Below are positions 1 through 12,000 of a stretch of 64,000 nt of DNA, one piece after another. The notes below the pieces were generated by a model. The model searched no databases. It was not told the origin of the DNA and saw only the letters and a program-made list of their open reading frames with translations. The first letter of the stretch is position 1. Each line of letters begins with the position of its first letter. Origin of the DNA: Petunia secreta (Eukaryota; Streptophyta; Magnoliopsida; Solanales; Solanaceae). The translations under genes were made by a program, and so were the position numbers. The DNA lies in the NCBI GenBank assembly GCA_029990175.1, contig JARKIP010000010.1, positions 39,860,001 to 39,924,000 of the forward strand, given 5' to 3'.

Positions 1-901
1 TATATAATTTGCAAATTAGTTTAGTTTCAAATAGCATTTTAACTTATGGCCACAAGTCTTTTATTAATAACAAGTTTATTTGAATGCTAAATATTTGTGT
101 CATTTATCTCATACCTAAAATTAGTCAATGTGTTCTATTTAGATATAATTAATTATCCACCCAAGGTATAACGATTAGGCAAAAATAATAGGATTATGAA
201 GGCTTATACGATTAGACATTAATAAGTATGATTTCTAATCTACTTTTAGACAAAAGAAATTATGTTGAGAAAGATTAGGCAATATTATAAGTATGATTTG
301 TGATCTACTTGTTAAGCTAAATGAAAACTAAAATAAAATAAGCCAATTCTAAATTAATTATTTTTGAAGTTAATTAAATTCTTTTAAAATAGGCCAGCTT
401 CTTTGTGAGGTTGGAAATACGCAATACGTTTTATTTATTATAAAAGCGTAAATTCGTCCAGTCCTTTGTAAGGTTGGAATAGAATGATACACTTTAATTT
501 TCTGAATTAAAATTTAACCAGTCCTCTGTGAGGTTGGATAGGAATGATTCTTTTAAATTTTCTGAATCAAAGTACAAATTCAAATTAACGGTATTAATAT
601 AACAACCATATTTAATAAATTAAAATTGCGACAATAAAGCAACTGTGCTTGGCACGGGATTCGAGGGTGCCTAATACCTTCCCGAGAGTCAACTGAGAAC
701 CTTACTCGAATCTCTAACGCAGACCATTAGATGAGTCATAGGTGTTCCAAGTTACCTTTTGGTGACTTGGCACACCTTAAACTTGTCAAGTGGCGACTCC
801 GAGTTTTCTCTAAAATAATTTTGTACCTTTTTGAACACCAGTCACGAGCCTTTAAATAATAAACTCGCACGCAGTTAGTTTAATTAGTTTTTAGGGCGTG
901 A
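1..901 (+). repeat. 3' part of a Tat/Ogre-like LTR
   Basis: AT-rich DNA that ends in a conserved block seen in Solanaceae Tat/Ogre LTRs: a 'gggtgcctaataccttccc' phrase near 665, 'gtggcgactccgag' near 790, and a terminal ...GGGCGTGACA at 892-901. The 5' end of the LTR lies outside the window. The block at 15520-15780 has the same order of phrases but is clearly diverged. Family assignment rests on remembered signatures; the exact right edge is inferred from the TGACA end. Confidence 0.55.
392..541 (+). repeat. Degenerate tandem repeat inside the LTR
   Basis: Three diverged copies of a unit beginning near 'ccagtcctttgtaaggttgg' occur at about 392, 459 and 519, spaced 67 and 60 bases apart. They lie in the U3-like part of the LTR. 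No function can be assigned. Confidence 0.6.
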
Positions 902-959
902 CAGCTGCAGTAAAAGAGATAGTAGAAGTAATAGTACATTATTAGGATGCGGACCGAGC

Positions 960-2381
960 GGTTTTCTACTTTGGAAGTGTAGAACTGACACCGTTGCTGG
1001 AAGAAATAAGCGGATTGACTCAACTCCCATTTGATAGTGATGAGGTATTGATTCCTGGGAACATTACACCCGATGAGTTCTTCGAAATGATAGGGTTTAA
1101 ACCTGAATTATGCGCAGATAGCGTGAGACAGTTGGGAATCTCTTTGACTTCTCTCTATATTAAATTTGGATACGGAGAAGCATTTCAAGAATTCTAAGAT
1201 AATTTCAGCATTAACCAGACAGATTGGCAGGAGCGGAGGGTACTCACTTTTGTCACCAACTTCTTAGGGACCGTCGTGTTTCCAGAACACAGAGGACGAG
1301 TTGACGTTTGCATGGTATCAATTGCTGGTGCCCTACTCAAAGACTTTGACAAGAAATACACTTTGGTACCTATGACCGTTGCCGAACTTTAGAAAGATGC
1401 AAGAAGGGCACTGGTTTGCTAGAAGGTTCCAATTTGCTTTTACAAATTTGGATGATGGAGCATTTGCAAAATATGAATAACACAGAGCAAGCTTTCTATT
1501 CCATACCAAGAGAAAACTACATCTTGACTCATACCACCCGCATGGACTATGCTCTTAGAAAGTGGGACCGGCCAACAATGGGAAAAGGCTGGCACCGCAT
1601 GTTCTGTCAATTGATACCTGAAAATGTGCAATAGATATTTGACTACTTTTCCAGCACTACGTTGATCACAAGATCGGAAAGTGACTCATTTCTTATTTTA
1701 TTAGGCTTTAGAGGAGTTTACCCATACACTCCTTTAAGAGCACTGGGACAAGCAGGAAGAAAACAGATCACACCCCAAATTGCAGACATTAGGAGTTTCA
1801 AGGAAGAAATTCCTGTGGGGATAATACCATTCGAAGGCAAGATATTAGAACTTTACAAAGAAAGGCATCGAATGGAATTCCAGACTATCGTACGAGACAG
1901 GTTTGATGCAGGCTATGATGAAGATTACCCGGACTTGCTCAGAAAAGACATAGCAGGGGAAATTCAACCAAGAGCAACAACAAAAATGAAAAGAAATGTT
2001 GATGAGATAGAATCTGAATGCAAAATGCTACGCAAACAACTGGAAAGGGCACGAGAGAAGATAGCAAAAAAGTAAAGTTCGATCGAGGCAAAAAATAAAG
2101 AAAAAGACAAATGGCGCAATAAGGTAGAACTATTGACAAAACGCAGAGAGTCTATAGGTGTATGGGCTAGCAAAGGAATGAACGATGTGGCTGACAAAGG
2201 AATAGAGGAGAAAGAAAGTAAGGCTTGGGAAATGTTGAAAAAATTCATGTTCGACATATCCCGGCTCTTAACTGATGCAGACAATATCATCTTCCAAGAA
2301 GATTCATCAGGGGCAAGTTCGGCCGAGGAAAACTCATCTAAAGAAGAAGAAGAAGAATCTTTTGGGGATGGATCAGCATGA
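960..2381 (+). pseudogene. Degenerate ORF1 of a Tat/Ogre-like retroelement
   Basis: Open segments in changing frames (994-1197, 1416-1634, 1662-2075, 2133-2381), separated by stops and frameshifts, read as one broken protein. The middle part contains 'GFRGVYPYTPLRALGQAGRK' and the C-terminal part is a charged coiled coil (ESECKMLRKQLERAREKIAKK region) followed by an acidic Ser/Glu tail. This matches the extra ORF found upstream of gag in solanaceous Tat/Ogre elements, where a plant-mobile-domain-like protein with a C-terminal coiled coil is common; its role in those elements is not established. In-frame stops (for example TAA after GEAFQEF at 1195 and TAG near 1390) show it is dead here. No gag, protease, RT or integrase follows, so the element could not move on its own. 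Confidence 0.6.
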
Positions 2382-4984
2382 AAGATGTTTACTTGGCCAT
2401 GATCTAATTTTCTAGCAATGTTTAGTATTTTCCACTTCTAACACTGTTTTAATATGAGCCAATGTCATAAAGACCAATAAATGCAATATTCTCTTTTAGA
2501 CTCCGCATTTTGTAGCAAATGAAATGATACATGTGGCACAAAACGTTTTCCAAATCATCATGCATAAAGCGGTCATTTGCATCATAGGATACATTTTTAT
2601 TTGCTAGGTGTGCATTACGTGAATTTGGTTGATTGCTCTAGGTCTCTTTCTACCTAAGTCAATCCCTTCCCAAATCCAATCTCCTACCAAGGCACCTCAT
2701 CTCCCTACTCTATGCCCAAATCCTGATATCATAAATCTTTCGCATGTCTTGATAATTCCCTATCCCTTACCAACTAAAAAACCTATTATCTAAAAAGTTG
2801 GCTCAAGTCGAATACCAAAGCAGAAAGTATGGTTAAGTAAAGTGCACTTGTCAATGATTTGTCAAAAAATAAGAAAAGTTTTTTACAACAAACATTATGC
2901 ACATGGAGCAGAATATTGGCGGAGCAAGAGATATGTTGGTCAAACTCAAAGACACACATGACTTACCACAATACCTTTTGACACAAAGTCTGAGGATCAT
3001 TTTGTTGCTCCAATCCACACTGTAGTACATTGAAGGCAATCCGAAGCATTTTCAAACTTGCACCTATTCATGGTTGAAAAGGCGTTCAAAAGGTTATCAT
3101 AAGGCAATAAGGAAGTGAGAAACGAGGGGGGGGGGGCAGCTTGATGATACAAAAGTTTATGCATAACAACCAAAATTAGTAGGCTGATTCAATTTGGAAA
3201 AGAATGCAAAGGCACGATGATAAAGATTCCATTATAAGACGACGCCAAAAACTTTTGTTGAGTATTAAAAGCGTATCCCTACCAACTAGCAAGTGTGGGA
3301 CGAGACGATGAACTCAAGATGAAGCTATTTGAGACACTTACAAGACCATGAATTGATTTGATACAAAAACAGGGGCATATAGATTTCTTGGAGCGATTTT
3401 GGTCGAAAGCTTTATTTGGATAAATTTTCATGACAACAACTACATTGAGAAAGGAATACAACATAACCAACCTCTAAAATGGTCTTTACTGAAGCAGCGA
3501 TCTAAGAATATACATGATACACTGGGATCGGTCTCTTGGCAACAAAATCTACCTGACAAGCAAAAATTGAGGCAAAGATTGAATTGCAGCAGTTGGTTGA
3601 CAAGTATGAAAGACATTGAGTATCTCTCTCAAAGACACACGGGCATCATGACACACAAATTTGCAAGAAAGGACGACAAATGCACTAAGGTCTTGGTGTT
3701 CGACAAAAGCCAACTTCGTTTTCAGTCATATATATATCCCTTACCCGAAATCTTTGTCAACTTTTGATTGAGATCTAACCAGACCCATCTCCTACTTAAG
3801 CAAGCATCAATCATTTAACCAAATTCCTTGTCTTGGCTGCTACATAAAGCACTCAAGCAATCTTTTGGAATCTCTACACACATTTTTTATATAATCTCCA
3901 AATTCAAGTGCTAATCTATCATCCGCGGTCTAGGCATCCTCTTATGCTTTATGTGTTGTTTTTACTTTAAATCTTTGCTAAAGTGCTAACACAGTTTTGT
4001 GCATGTTGTCACCTTATTATGGTTGCTTTGCATTTGAACACAGAAATTGGTCAAAAATCTGCATTCAGAAAAGCCGAAATAGAAAGCCGAGCTGAATTAA
4101 TTTTCTCCTGGAACAAAGTCTTTTAAACCACTAGCATGTGACACCGAGAGCATTCAGACGATCCAAATTCCACTGTCGTACAACTTGTAATGTGGACAAC
4201 CAAAATCAGCCAGTATTTTACCCATACAAAAGTCGCAAGAAAGAAATCCAATCACTATACAAGTGAAACTGGCAAAACTCACAAACTCATACCGCACCCA
4301 ACTTACAGAATAAACAACCTCCCATCTGTCAAGACTTTCAACAACAAGCTTATCAGGCTCAACACAATCAAGGATAGACGAAAAGACAAAACTCATCCCT
4401 TTACTCGTTTAGCTCGATCAAAATATATTGCACCCAACAAATGAACTACTCCCCAGATACCCATTCCGAAATTCGATCCAACAAAGATCACACTCATCAC
4501 TCAAACATTCAATACCATGACATCGGAAAATACCCAGCACCGAACACAAAAAATTCAAAGTCTGATTAACCCAATGGTACAACAAGAACCAACAAATGGA
4601 AGGTGCAACTCTCAAACCACAAATACATTTTCTATACAGACGCATCTATCAAAATTAGCTCCAAGACATTAGAAAAGAAAAGCACAAAACACGAAGATAT
4701 CCCATCACAATGCCAAAACAAGTATAATTTTAGACAACCTCCAAATTCGACAAATTCAAATATCAAACCTCAATCTGAAAGTGCAAGTATCCATAAAACC
4801 AAAATCATTGAGATACCCAATCGTCACACCAAAAGGACAAATGCATATTCAAGCCAATACTTTGGTGTCCAATGCAATGCAACCACTTTGTTTTAACTAA
4901 ATCTTTCTTTGAGAGCAGATCCTTCAGCACGAACGTAAGACTCGCAAGCAATCACAACAAATATAATAACATCTCAGCCTCTTC
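2382..4984 (+). other. Non-coding interior of the Tat-like element
   Basis: About 2.6 kb between ORF1 and the 29 bp repeats. Short open frames occur (3399-3767, 4190-4444, 4603-4896) but show no recognisable domain and are what AT-rich DNA gives by chance. A run of 11 G lies at 3126-3136. Autonomous Tat elements have gag-pol after ORF1; here nothing of it is visible, so it was probably deleted or replaced. Confidence 0.5.
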
Positions 4985-5180
4985 AGGCTTAAAATATGAC
5001 GATTAGCCACGTCAGGCTAAAAATATGACCTTATAATATGACGACTTGCCACGTCGGGCTTAAAATACGACAATTAGCCACATCGGGCTTAAAATACGAT
5101 GATTAGTCACGTCAGGCTTAGAATATGATGATTAGCCACGCCATGCTTAAAATATGACGATCGGCCCTGTCCGGTTTAAT
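4985..5180 (+). repeat. 29 bp tandem repeat, about 6-7 copies
   Basis: Consecutive units of the form 'ggcttaaaatacgacaatta' plus 'gccacatcg', 29 bases each, slightly diverged. Tandem repeats near the 3' end of the interior are typical of Tat/Ogre elements. Confidence 0.85.
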
Positions 5181-5642
5181 ATAGAACAAACTCATATATT
5201 TCATTGTGCAGGCACCACTATAATAGGCTCGTCCGCCTTAAAATTGGACATACACATATACTTTATATTTGTTTTGCAGGAACTACCACAGTATGTTGAT
5301 ATATCAAAGGCAATAAACTGGGGCAGACTTTTTGAGAATCCCCTTGAAAATTTCAAAAGACGCAAGCTGACACTGGGGCAGAAATTTTTGAGATCCCCTC
5401 AAAAATTTCAAGAGAGACGATGTATAGAAACTGGGAATTCACCAAAGAAAGCTTGACCAAGGCCCAGCATTCATGAAAGAAGGCACTATAGGAGAAAGAT
5501 GCGGGCAGATGAAGAATGCACAAATCAAACCTTCTCGCAACTCACAAATTTTTTTCTTTGAGTGCAGGCATTTTGAAAGCAGAAATACGACGACCTTCCT
5601 AGCAGCATTGCAGACATGATAATGGTATTTTATTTTTAGCAC

Positions 5643-6020
5643 TTCACTTTACTTTTTGTTCGCAAAGTTCACAGCCCGATGCGAAAAGCACTTTGCCTTT
5701 TGTTCAAAGGGTACACAGCCCGATGCGACATACTCATTACTTTTTGTTCGCAGGGTACACAGTCCGACGCGACAGGCACTTTACTTTTTGTTCGTGGGGT
5801 ACACAGCCCGACGCGACAAGCACTTTACTTTTTGTTCACAAGGTACACAGCCCGACGCGACATGAACTTTACTTTTTGTTCGCATGGTACACAGTCCGAC
5901 GCGACATGCACTTTACTTTTTGTTTACAGGGTACACAACCCGACGCGACAGACAGACATCTCCCGATGAGAGCACTTCACTTTACTCGTTGTACGCAGGG
6001 TATACAGCCAGACGCGACAA
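5643..6020 (+). repeat. 44 bp tandem repeat, about 8 copies
   Basis: Units containing 'ggtacacagcccgacgcgac' then 'actttactttttgttcgc', spaced exactly 44 bases in the centre (5764, 5808, 5852). The last copies near 5970-6020 are degenerate. Because 44 is not a multiple of three, each reading frame meets a different phase of the same unit. That creates several overlapping repetitive ORFs (5656-5865, 5679-5969, 5693-6415, 5884-6072), which I do not regard as genes. Confidence 0.9.
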
Positions 6021-7065
6021 ACAAATATCCCCGGATGAGAGGAGTATATTTTCTAGCACTCAAAGCACCTGAAAACAGACTAGACAACTACATGACAAAG
6101 GAGAGCTCCGCTCAACAGGGAAGTTTACTTTATCATTATCTTTGGTTGTACTTATCTTACTTTTCTTGCAGGACACTCTCCGACCCCTTGACAAACTCCC
6201 ACGCCATTTCTCATTCTCTCATACGTGCTCCCGAAAATCACTACCCCACACGAAATTGTGCAACCGCAAAATCTAAAATACACACTATACACCATTCTGG
6301 AATACCATTCAAGAAGCCTAGTCCCTTTGATAATGCCTTTTCTATACCCACAAACTATCTATTTTTACCGAATTCCAAAGCGCTCAAATCTATATTTCCA
6401 TACTCGCACCAATAATCTACCTAATCTTTCCTTGCCGATTGAATGTCAGTTTTGTACTCCTTCCTATTTAGGCCTATCTATGTCAACCGTGCGTGTTCTC
6501 GTGCTTAACTGTGCCCATCAGTTTGAATCATGCGCATTTATCATGCTTTACTTCTCAATATTCCCTAGTTTGGTTGAGACAATATTGAAGACAAGATGAC
6601 TAATTTATCGAGATGTAGTGGAAATTATGTCCGTGTAAACTCCTCTTTATGGGTGTGTAGCGCGCCACATTTTCATAACTAGGATGATTACAAGCGTCTT
6701 TTCTCACGGTCGATCCTTTGACGTTATCTCATCTTTGATAGTGCTTTTGCAATATGCACCAATCATTTATCTTGCCAACTGGAGAAACACACTCAAATCT
6801 AGACTTTGCATACTTGGACAAATCTATTCTTGACACTCAAATTATATACCATAAACATCTCACACAGGCAACATGCCATTCTAGAACTACACACAGTCTG
6901 ATTCGCGTGAAACCCAAGATATGTAGGCAACTCAGAGATCGGGATTCGGCCAAAAATACCCCAAAACTCTCATTTTCCTTTTCCACCACTTTATCTGTCT
7001 ATCGTGATAAAATTGGCTACTCCGTCAACTATCTTTGCCCGAAGATTCTTTCATCATCCCCAGGC
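6021..7065 (+). other. 3' untranslated interior of the Tat-like element
   Basis: About 1 kb with no supported gene. Near 6910-6960 it has the phrase 'cccaagatatgtaggcaact' followed by a 'cagagatcgggattcggcc' stretch, which usually precedes the 3' LTR in solanaceous Tat elements. Confidence 0.5.
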
Positions 7066-7078
7066 AAAGAGAGGCAGC
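7066..7078 (+). other. Polypurine tract of the Tat-like element
   Basis: AAAGAGAGGCAGC directly before TGTTGACACTC. This is the expected place for the plus-strand primer of reverse transcription and fixes the LTR start. Confidence 0.6.
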
Positions 7079-7517
7079 TGTTGACACTCAATTTCTCTCC
7101 TTTTTCTATAATTGGCTATATTTAACTTAGAGGTGCAATATTGATTGTTTGAGCAAAATTCGCATTAGAATGCATGTATTTATTTGTGTTATCCAAATTT
7201 ATACATTATATATCTAATTATGGTTATATCATGCGATTGCATCATTTAGGCAATATTTAAAATTCATGTCGAGTTTGTGGTTGTTTACACAATTTATTGT
7301 ATAAATAATGTTTAGTAATTATTTTTAGCTATTTATACTTAACTAACTTACTTTAACCCTAGTTGTTTTATATGTGCATTTTTCTTCTTTTGTACATAAT
7401 ATATATTTATATTTTATATATGTATACATCTAACACCTTTAGTTAAATATCAGTCCAATTAAAGACGTCCCGTCTAATTGTATTCATTGCCTACATTTCA
7501 AAAGAATGACATTTCTA

Positions 7518-8190
7518 GCCTGTTTGGCCAAGCTTCTCAGAAGCCAAAAGTATTTTTTTTTTCAAGAAAAAAGTGTTTTTGAAGAATTTTGAGGTGTTTG
7601 GCCAAAGGAAAAAAAATACTTTTGAGAAGAAGTATAAGCAGTTTTTCTGCTGTTGGGGAGAAGCTACAAATTTCTGCTTCTCCCTAGAAGCAGAAGCAGA
7701 AGCAATTTATTAATTCTTTAGGACAAAAATATTCCTACCAAAAATATTTATTTACCATACTATATTTAATTATTTTAACCAATATATTTCTTAAATATAA
7801 TTAAAACTTTATTTTCTGCTTCCCTCTTTTGGTTTAACCTTATTTCTATTGATTAAAAACCATAATATATATTTTCTTTTATATTTTATATTTAAACAAA
7901 ATGAAAATAAAATATTAAATTAACTCTTTTATTGAAAAAATATTTAAATTGTTGATACGTTTAAATAATATTAGTCGCATAATGAATCTTAGTAATGCAC
8001 TTTTTTGTAATTTGACACTCAAAAGTACTTTTTGTAAAGATTATCGAAACATAAATTGTTTAGATTAACACTTTTCAAATGAGTTGGCCAAACACAAACG
8101 GCTTATTCTTCAAAAGTACTTATCTGAAAAGTACTTCTCATAAAAGTACTTTTTAAAATAAGCAATTTTTGGTAGCTTGGACAAACAAGC
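7518..8190. mobile_element. MITE-like inverted-repeat element
   Basis: The left end GCCTGTTTGGCCAAGCTT is mirrored by the right end, whose complement reads GCTTGTTTGTCCAAGCTACC. Inside are several AAAAGTACTT motifs and a GAAGCAGAAGCAGAAGC run. There is no coding potential. I could not find a convincing target-site duplication, so the superfamily (possibly hAT-like) is open. Confidence 0.6.
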
Positions 8191-8619
8191 TTTTCTTCTT
8201 CATTTATTAAAATCCCTTTCTAATTGCACATAGACAAAAGTTCAACCAGATACATTCTTCTTTTTAAACCATATATTTTCCTTTCTTCCCATTTATTCTA
8301 AATAAAATTCCCAAGATTACCTTTTTTTTTTTTTTATGTACACCAACTACAGATCTCCTTTACCCATTTTTGAATAAAATACAACATTTCTCCTCTAAAA
8401 TTTCTCCCTACACGTCACCTTATCTCCCTATTCTTGGAAAAATTTCAGAATCCAAAAAATTACTCTCACCTCCCAACGTCTTCTTCCCCTTATATCACTC
8501 TAGAAAATCTCTTCACAATCACTCTGGATGTCTCCCGCTTCCCCCCGTCAATTGCACTGAAAGATCTTTTCCATTTTTTTTGATTTTTGACCTTTGGGAA
8601 TCTCTTTCCTGTACAAGTT

Positions 8620-8993
8620 TGATACGAACTGAATTGAAAAGAAGTAAAGAATGCAGAGTATTCTAAGGAATTGAGCCAAGAACAACTCCTGAACAAACAC
8701 TCAAATGGGAGTGGAAATCAGATATAGAAGAAGACAGAAGATATTACAATTGTACTCAATTTCTAACTAACTAATCAGTCCTAATGAACTGCCTATTTTA
8801 TAAGCTAAGAAAAGCTAAGAAGATCAAGAAAATTCTGGCGGGAGAGTTAGTTATAACTAACTCTCCAACATGTGTCCCTCACGTGCTTCTTTAACAAACT
8901 AACTGCCGTGGCTGCTGACTCAGCTTTCCTTCTTCCTCCAGTTCCTCAGCTCACTTTCTAATTCTGGAGCTTCAGCTGCATAGGATCGTATCA
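8620..8993 (-). repeat. 3' LTR of the Reina-type element
   Basis: 374 bp, identical to the other LTR except for two substitutions. It is the 3' LTR because the element reads on the minus strand. Confidence 0.95.
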
Positions 8994-9013
8994 ATACCCC
9001 CCCCTCCAAAAAA
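8994..9013 (-). other. Polypurine tract of the Reina-type element
   Basis: On the minus strand this reads TTTTTTGGAGGGGGGGGTAT immediately before the 3' LTR, which is the normal position of the plus-strand primer. Confidence 0.85.
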
Positions 9014-9022
9014 TCCTTGTCC

Positions 9023-12000
9023 TCAAGGATGAAAGGAAGGAAATTGCTGCTGCAAGTCATGAAGATTTTCCCAAGTACAATCCTCAGGAGCAGCATTGAG
9101 CCACTTGACTAGCACCTGTGTGACTGCTCGACCATTCCTCTTAGCCATCCGTCGATCAAGAATTGCTTCAGGAGTGAGCATAAGGTAACCAGAAGAGGAA
9201 TGCACCTCAGGGAGGGTGACAGAGGCAGGTTGTGGGCCAATCCTCCTTTTTAGCTGAGAGATGTGAAAGGTAGGGTGTATTTTAGTGTGAGGAGGCAAAG
9301 CTAATGTGTAGGCAACTGTCCCAACCTTGGCCAGGATCTCAAATGGACCATAAAATTTTGCTGAGAGCTTTTGGTAGGCATGAGCCTTTAGGGATAATTG
9401 CCTATAAGGCTGCAGTTTAACATATACCCAGTCTCCAACCTCATAGGATCTTTCAGTCCTCCTCTTGTCAGCTTGTGTTTTCATCCTGTTTTGGGCCCTC
9501 TCCAGCTGAGTCTTCAGTGCTCTAAGGGTGGCTTCCCTGGCTTGTAGACTCCTATCTACCAAGTCCAGTTGAGAATCAAAGGGCATGTAAGGCAACAGTG
9601 GTGGTGGTCTTTGGCCATAGACTATCTCATAGGGGGTCATGTTTGTGGCTGAGTAGTAATTAGTGTTGTACCACCATTCAGCTAAGGGAAGCCACTGAGG
9701 CCAATCCTTAGGTTTCTCAAATGTCATGCATCTCAAGTAACACTCTAAGCATCTGTTGACCACTTCTATCTGGCCATCAGTCTGGGGGTGGTAAGCTGAG
9801 GATGTCAACAGTGACACCTTCTGCAACTTGAATAGCTCCTTCCAGAACTTGCTGGTAAACACCACATCTCTATCAGACACAATAGACCCTGGCATGCCAT
9901 GCAGTTTGAACACATTGTCTAAGAAGATCTGAGCCACATCCAGGGCAGAATAGGGATGTTTAAGAGCCATGAAATGAGCAGCTTTACTTAGCCTGTCAAC
10001 CACTACAAAAATAACTTCTTTTCCTGCAGCTTTAGGTAGCCCCTCTATGAAGTCCATTGAGATGTCTTGCCACACCTTTTCAGGGATAGGGAGGGGTTGC
10101 AGAAGTCCAGGATAGGCCACAGTTTCTCCTTTACATCTTTGACACACTTCACAGGACCTGATGTAGGCATATACATCCTGTTTCATCTTCTTCCAGTAGA
10201 AGTCTTGTTTGAGCCTTTTTAGGGTGGCAGTGATGCCAGAATGCCCCCCCATTGAACTGGAGTGGTAGTATTGCAACAGTTTCAGCTTGACCTCTGCATC
10301 ATGCCCTACTACAAGTTTCCCTTTCCTGGTGAGTAGGCCAGCCTGCAGCTTGTAGTGAGGTTTAGAGGTGGGATTTCTTGAGATGGACTGTATAATACCT
10401 TGTATTATGGGATCAGTGTGCCAAGTTTGCTCAACTTCCTGCATTAGATCAGCTTGCACAGCTGAAATGCTGCATAGTTGTGCAGGTTCCTCTCTCCTAG
10501 AGAGGGCATCTGCTACTGTGTTCTCCTTACCCTTCTTATAAGTGATAGTATAATCATAACCAAGCAGCTTGACTAGCCACTTTTGCTGACTGGGTGTAGT
10601 TATTCTCTGCTCTAGAAGAAACTTGAGACTTTGGTGGTCAGTTTTAATGACAAAGTGTCTGCCTAGCAAGTAGGGTCTCCACTTCTGAACTGCAGTCACT
10701 AATGCCAAGAGCTCTCTCTCATAAGCAGATAAGGCCTTGTTTTTAGTGGACAAACCCTTACTGAAATAGGCTAGGGGTCTGTTGTCTTGTGTCAAGACAG
10801 CTCCAATGCCTTCTCCAGATGCATCAGTTTCAATGATAAATTCCCTAGAGAAATCAGGAAGTGCTAGTACAGGTGCTGAAGTGATTGCTGACTTGAGTTT
10901 TTCAAAAGCCAAAGTTGCTCTGTCAGACCACTCAAATTGACCCTTCTTCAACAAATCAGTCAAGGGCCTTGCAATACTCCCATACCCTTTTATGAACCTT
11001 CTATAGTAACCAGTCAGGCCTAGAAAGCCTCTTAAGGCCTTTAGAGTTGCTGGAAGGGGCCAGTCTAGTACTGCAGTGATTTTGTGAGTATCCATGGCCA
11101 CTCCTTGCTCAGAAATGATGTGGCCTAAGTACTCAATCTGTGTAACCCCAAAAGCACACTTGCTCTGCTTAACATAAAGTGTGTGATTCCTCAGAACCTC
11201 AAATGCCAGCTTAAGATGTAACAAGTGGTCAGTCCAAGAAGAACTGTAAATGAGTATGTCATCAAAAAATACCAGTATGAATTTTCTGAGGTAGGAGTGA
11301 AAAATGTTATTCATTAGACTCTGAAAGGTAGAGGGGGCATTTGTGAGGCCAAAAGGCATTACCAGGAACTCAAAATGCCCATGGTGTGTTCTAAATGCAG
11401 TCTTGCCAATGTCTTCTTCTTGCATTCTGATCTGGTGGTATCCTGACCTCAGGTCTAGTTTGGAGAAGTACCTTGCACCATACAGTTCATCAAGTAGCTC
11501 CTCAATTACTGGTATTGGGAACTTGTCTTTTATAGTGCAGTTGTTTAGTTCTCTGTAGTCAACACAGAGTCTCCAAGTACCATCTTTCTTTTTGACCATC
11601 ACAATAGGTGAGGAGTAAGGACTTGTGCTACTTCTAATCACCCCAGAGGTTAGCAGCTCATCCACCATTTTTTCAATCTCATCTTTTTGGATAGCTGGAT
11701 ACCTATAAGGTCTGATATTCACTGGAGAAGTGCCCTCCTTCAAGATTATTCTGTGGTCATGGGACCTGTGAGGTGGTAATTCTGTAGGCACCTCAAATAG
11801 ATCATTATAATTGTCCAGTAACTGCTGGATTTCTGGATGCACAGCTTCCTCCTTCACTTCTGTTTCCATAGCTAGCAACATAGGTTGGTTCTCAGTTTGT
11901 CTTTCAGCAAGTACCCCCACAGAAATCATACACAATTCAGCAGGTTGAGCCAACAACTTGTCCATCTTCCCTTGCAACACCATTTTTGCTGCAGCAGGTT

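Noticed and set aside
4985..6020. Regularly spaced repeats that might suggest a CRISPR-like array
   Set aside because: The repeats are head-to-tail with no unique spacers, in a plant retroelement; they are ordinary minisatellites.
11343..11558. Plus-strand ORF inside the Reina element
   Set aside because: It overlaps the reverse transcriptase coding region on the opposite strand and has no independent support.
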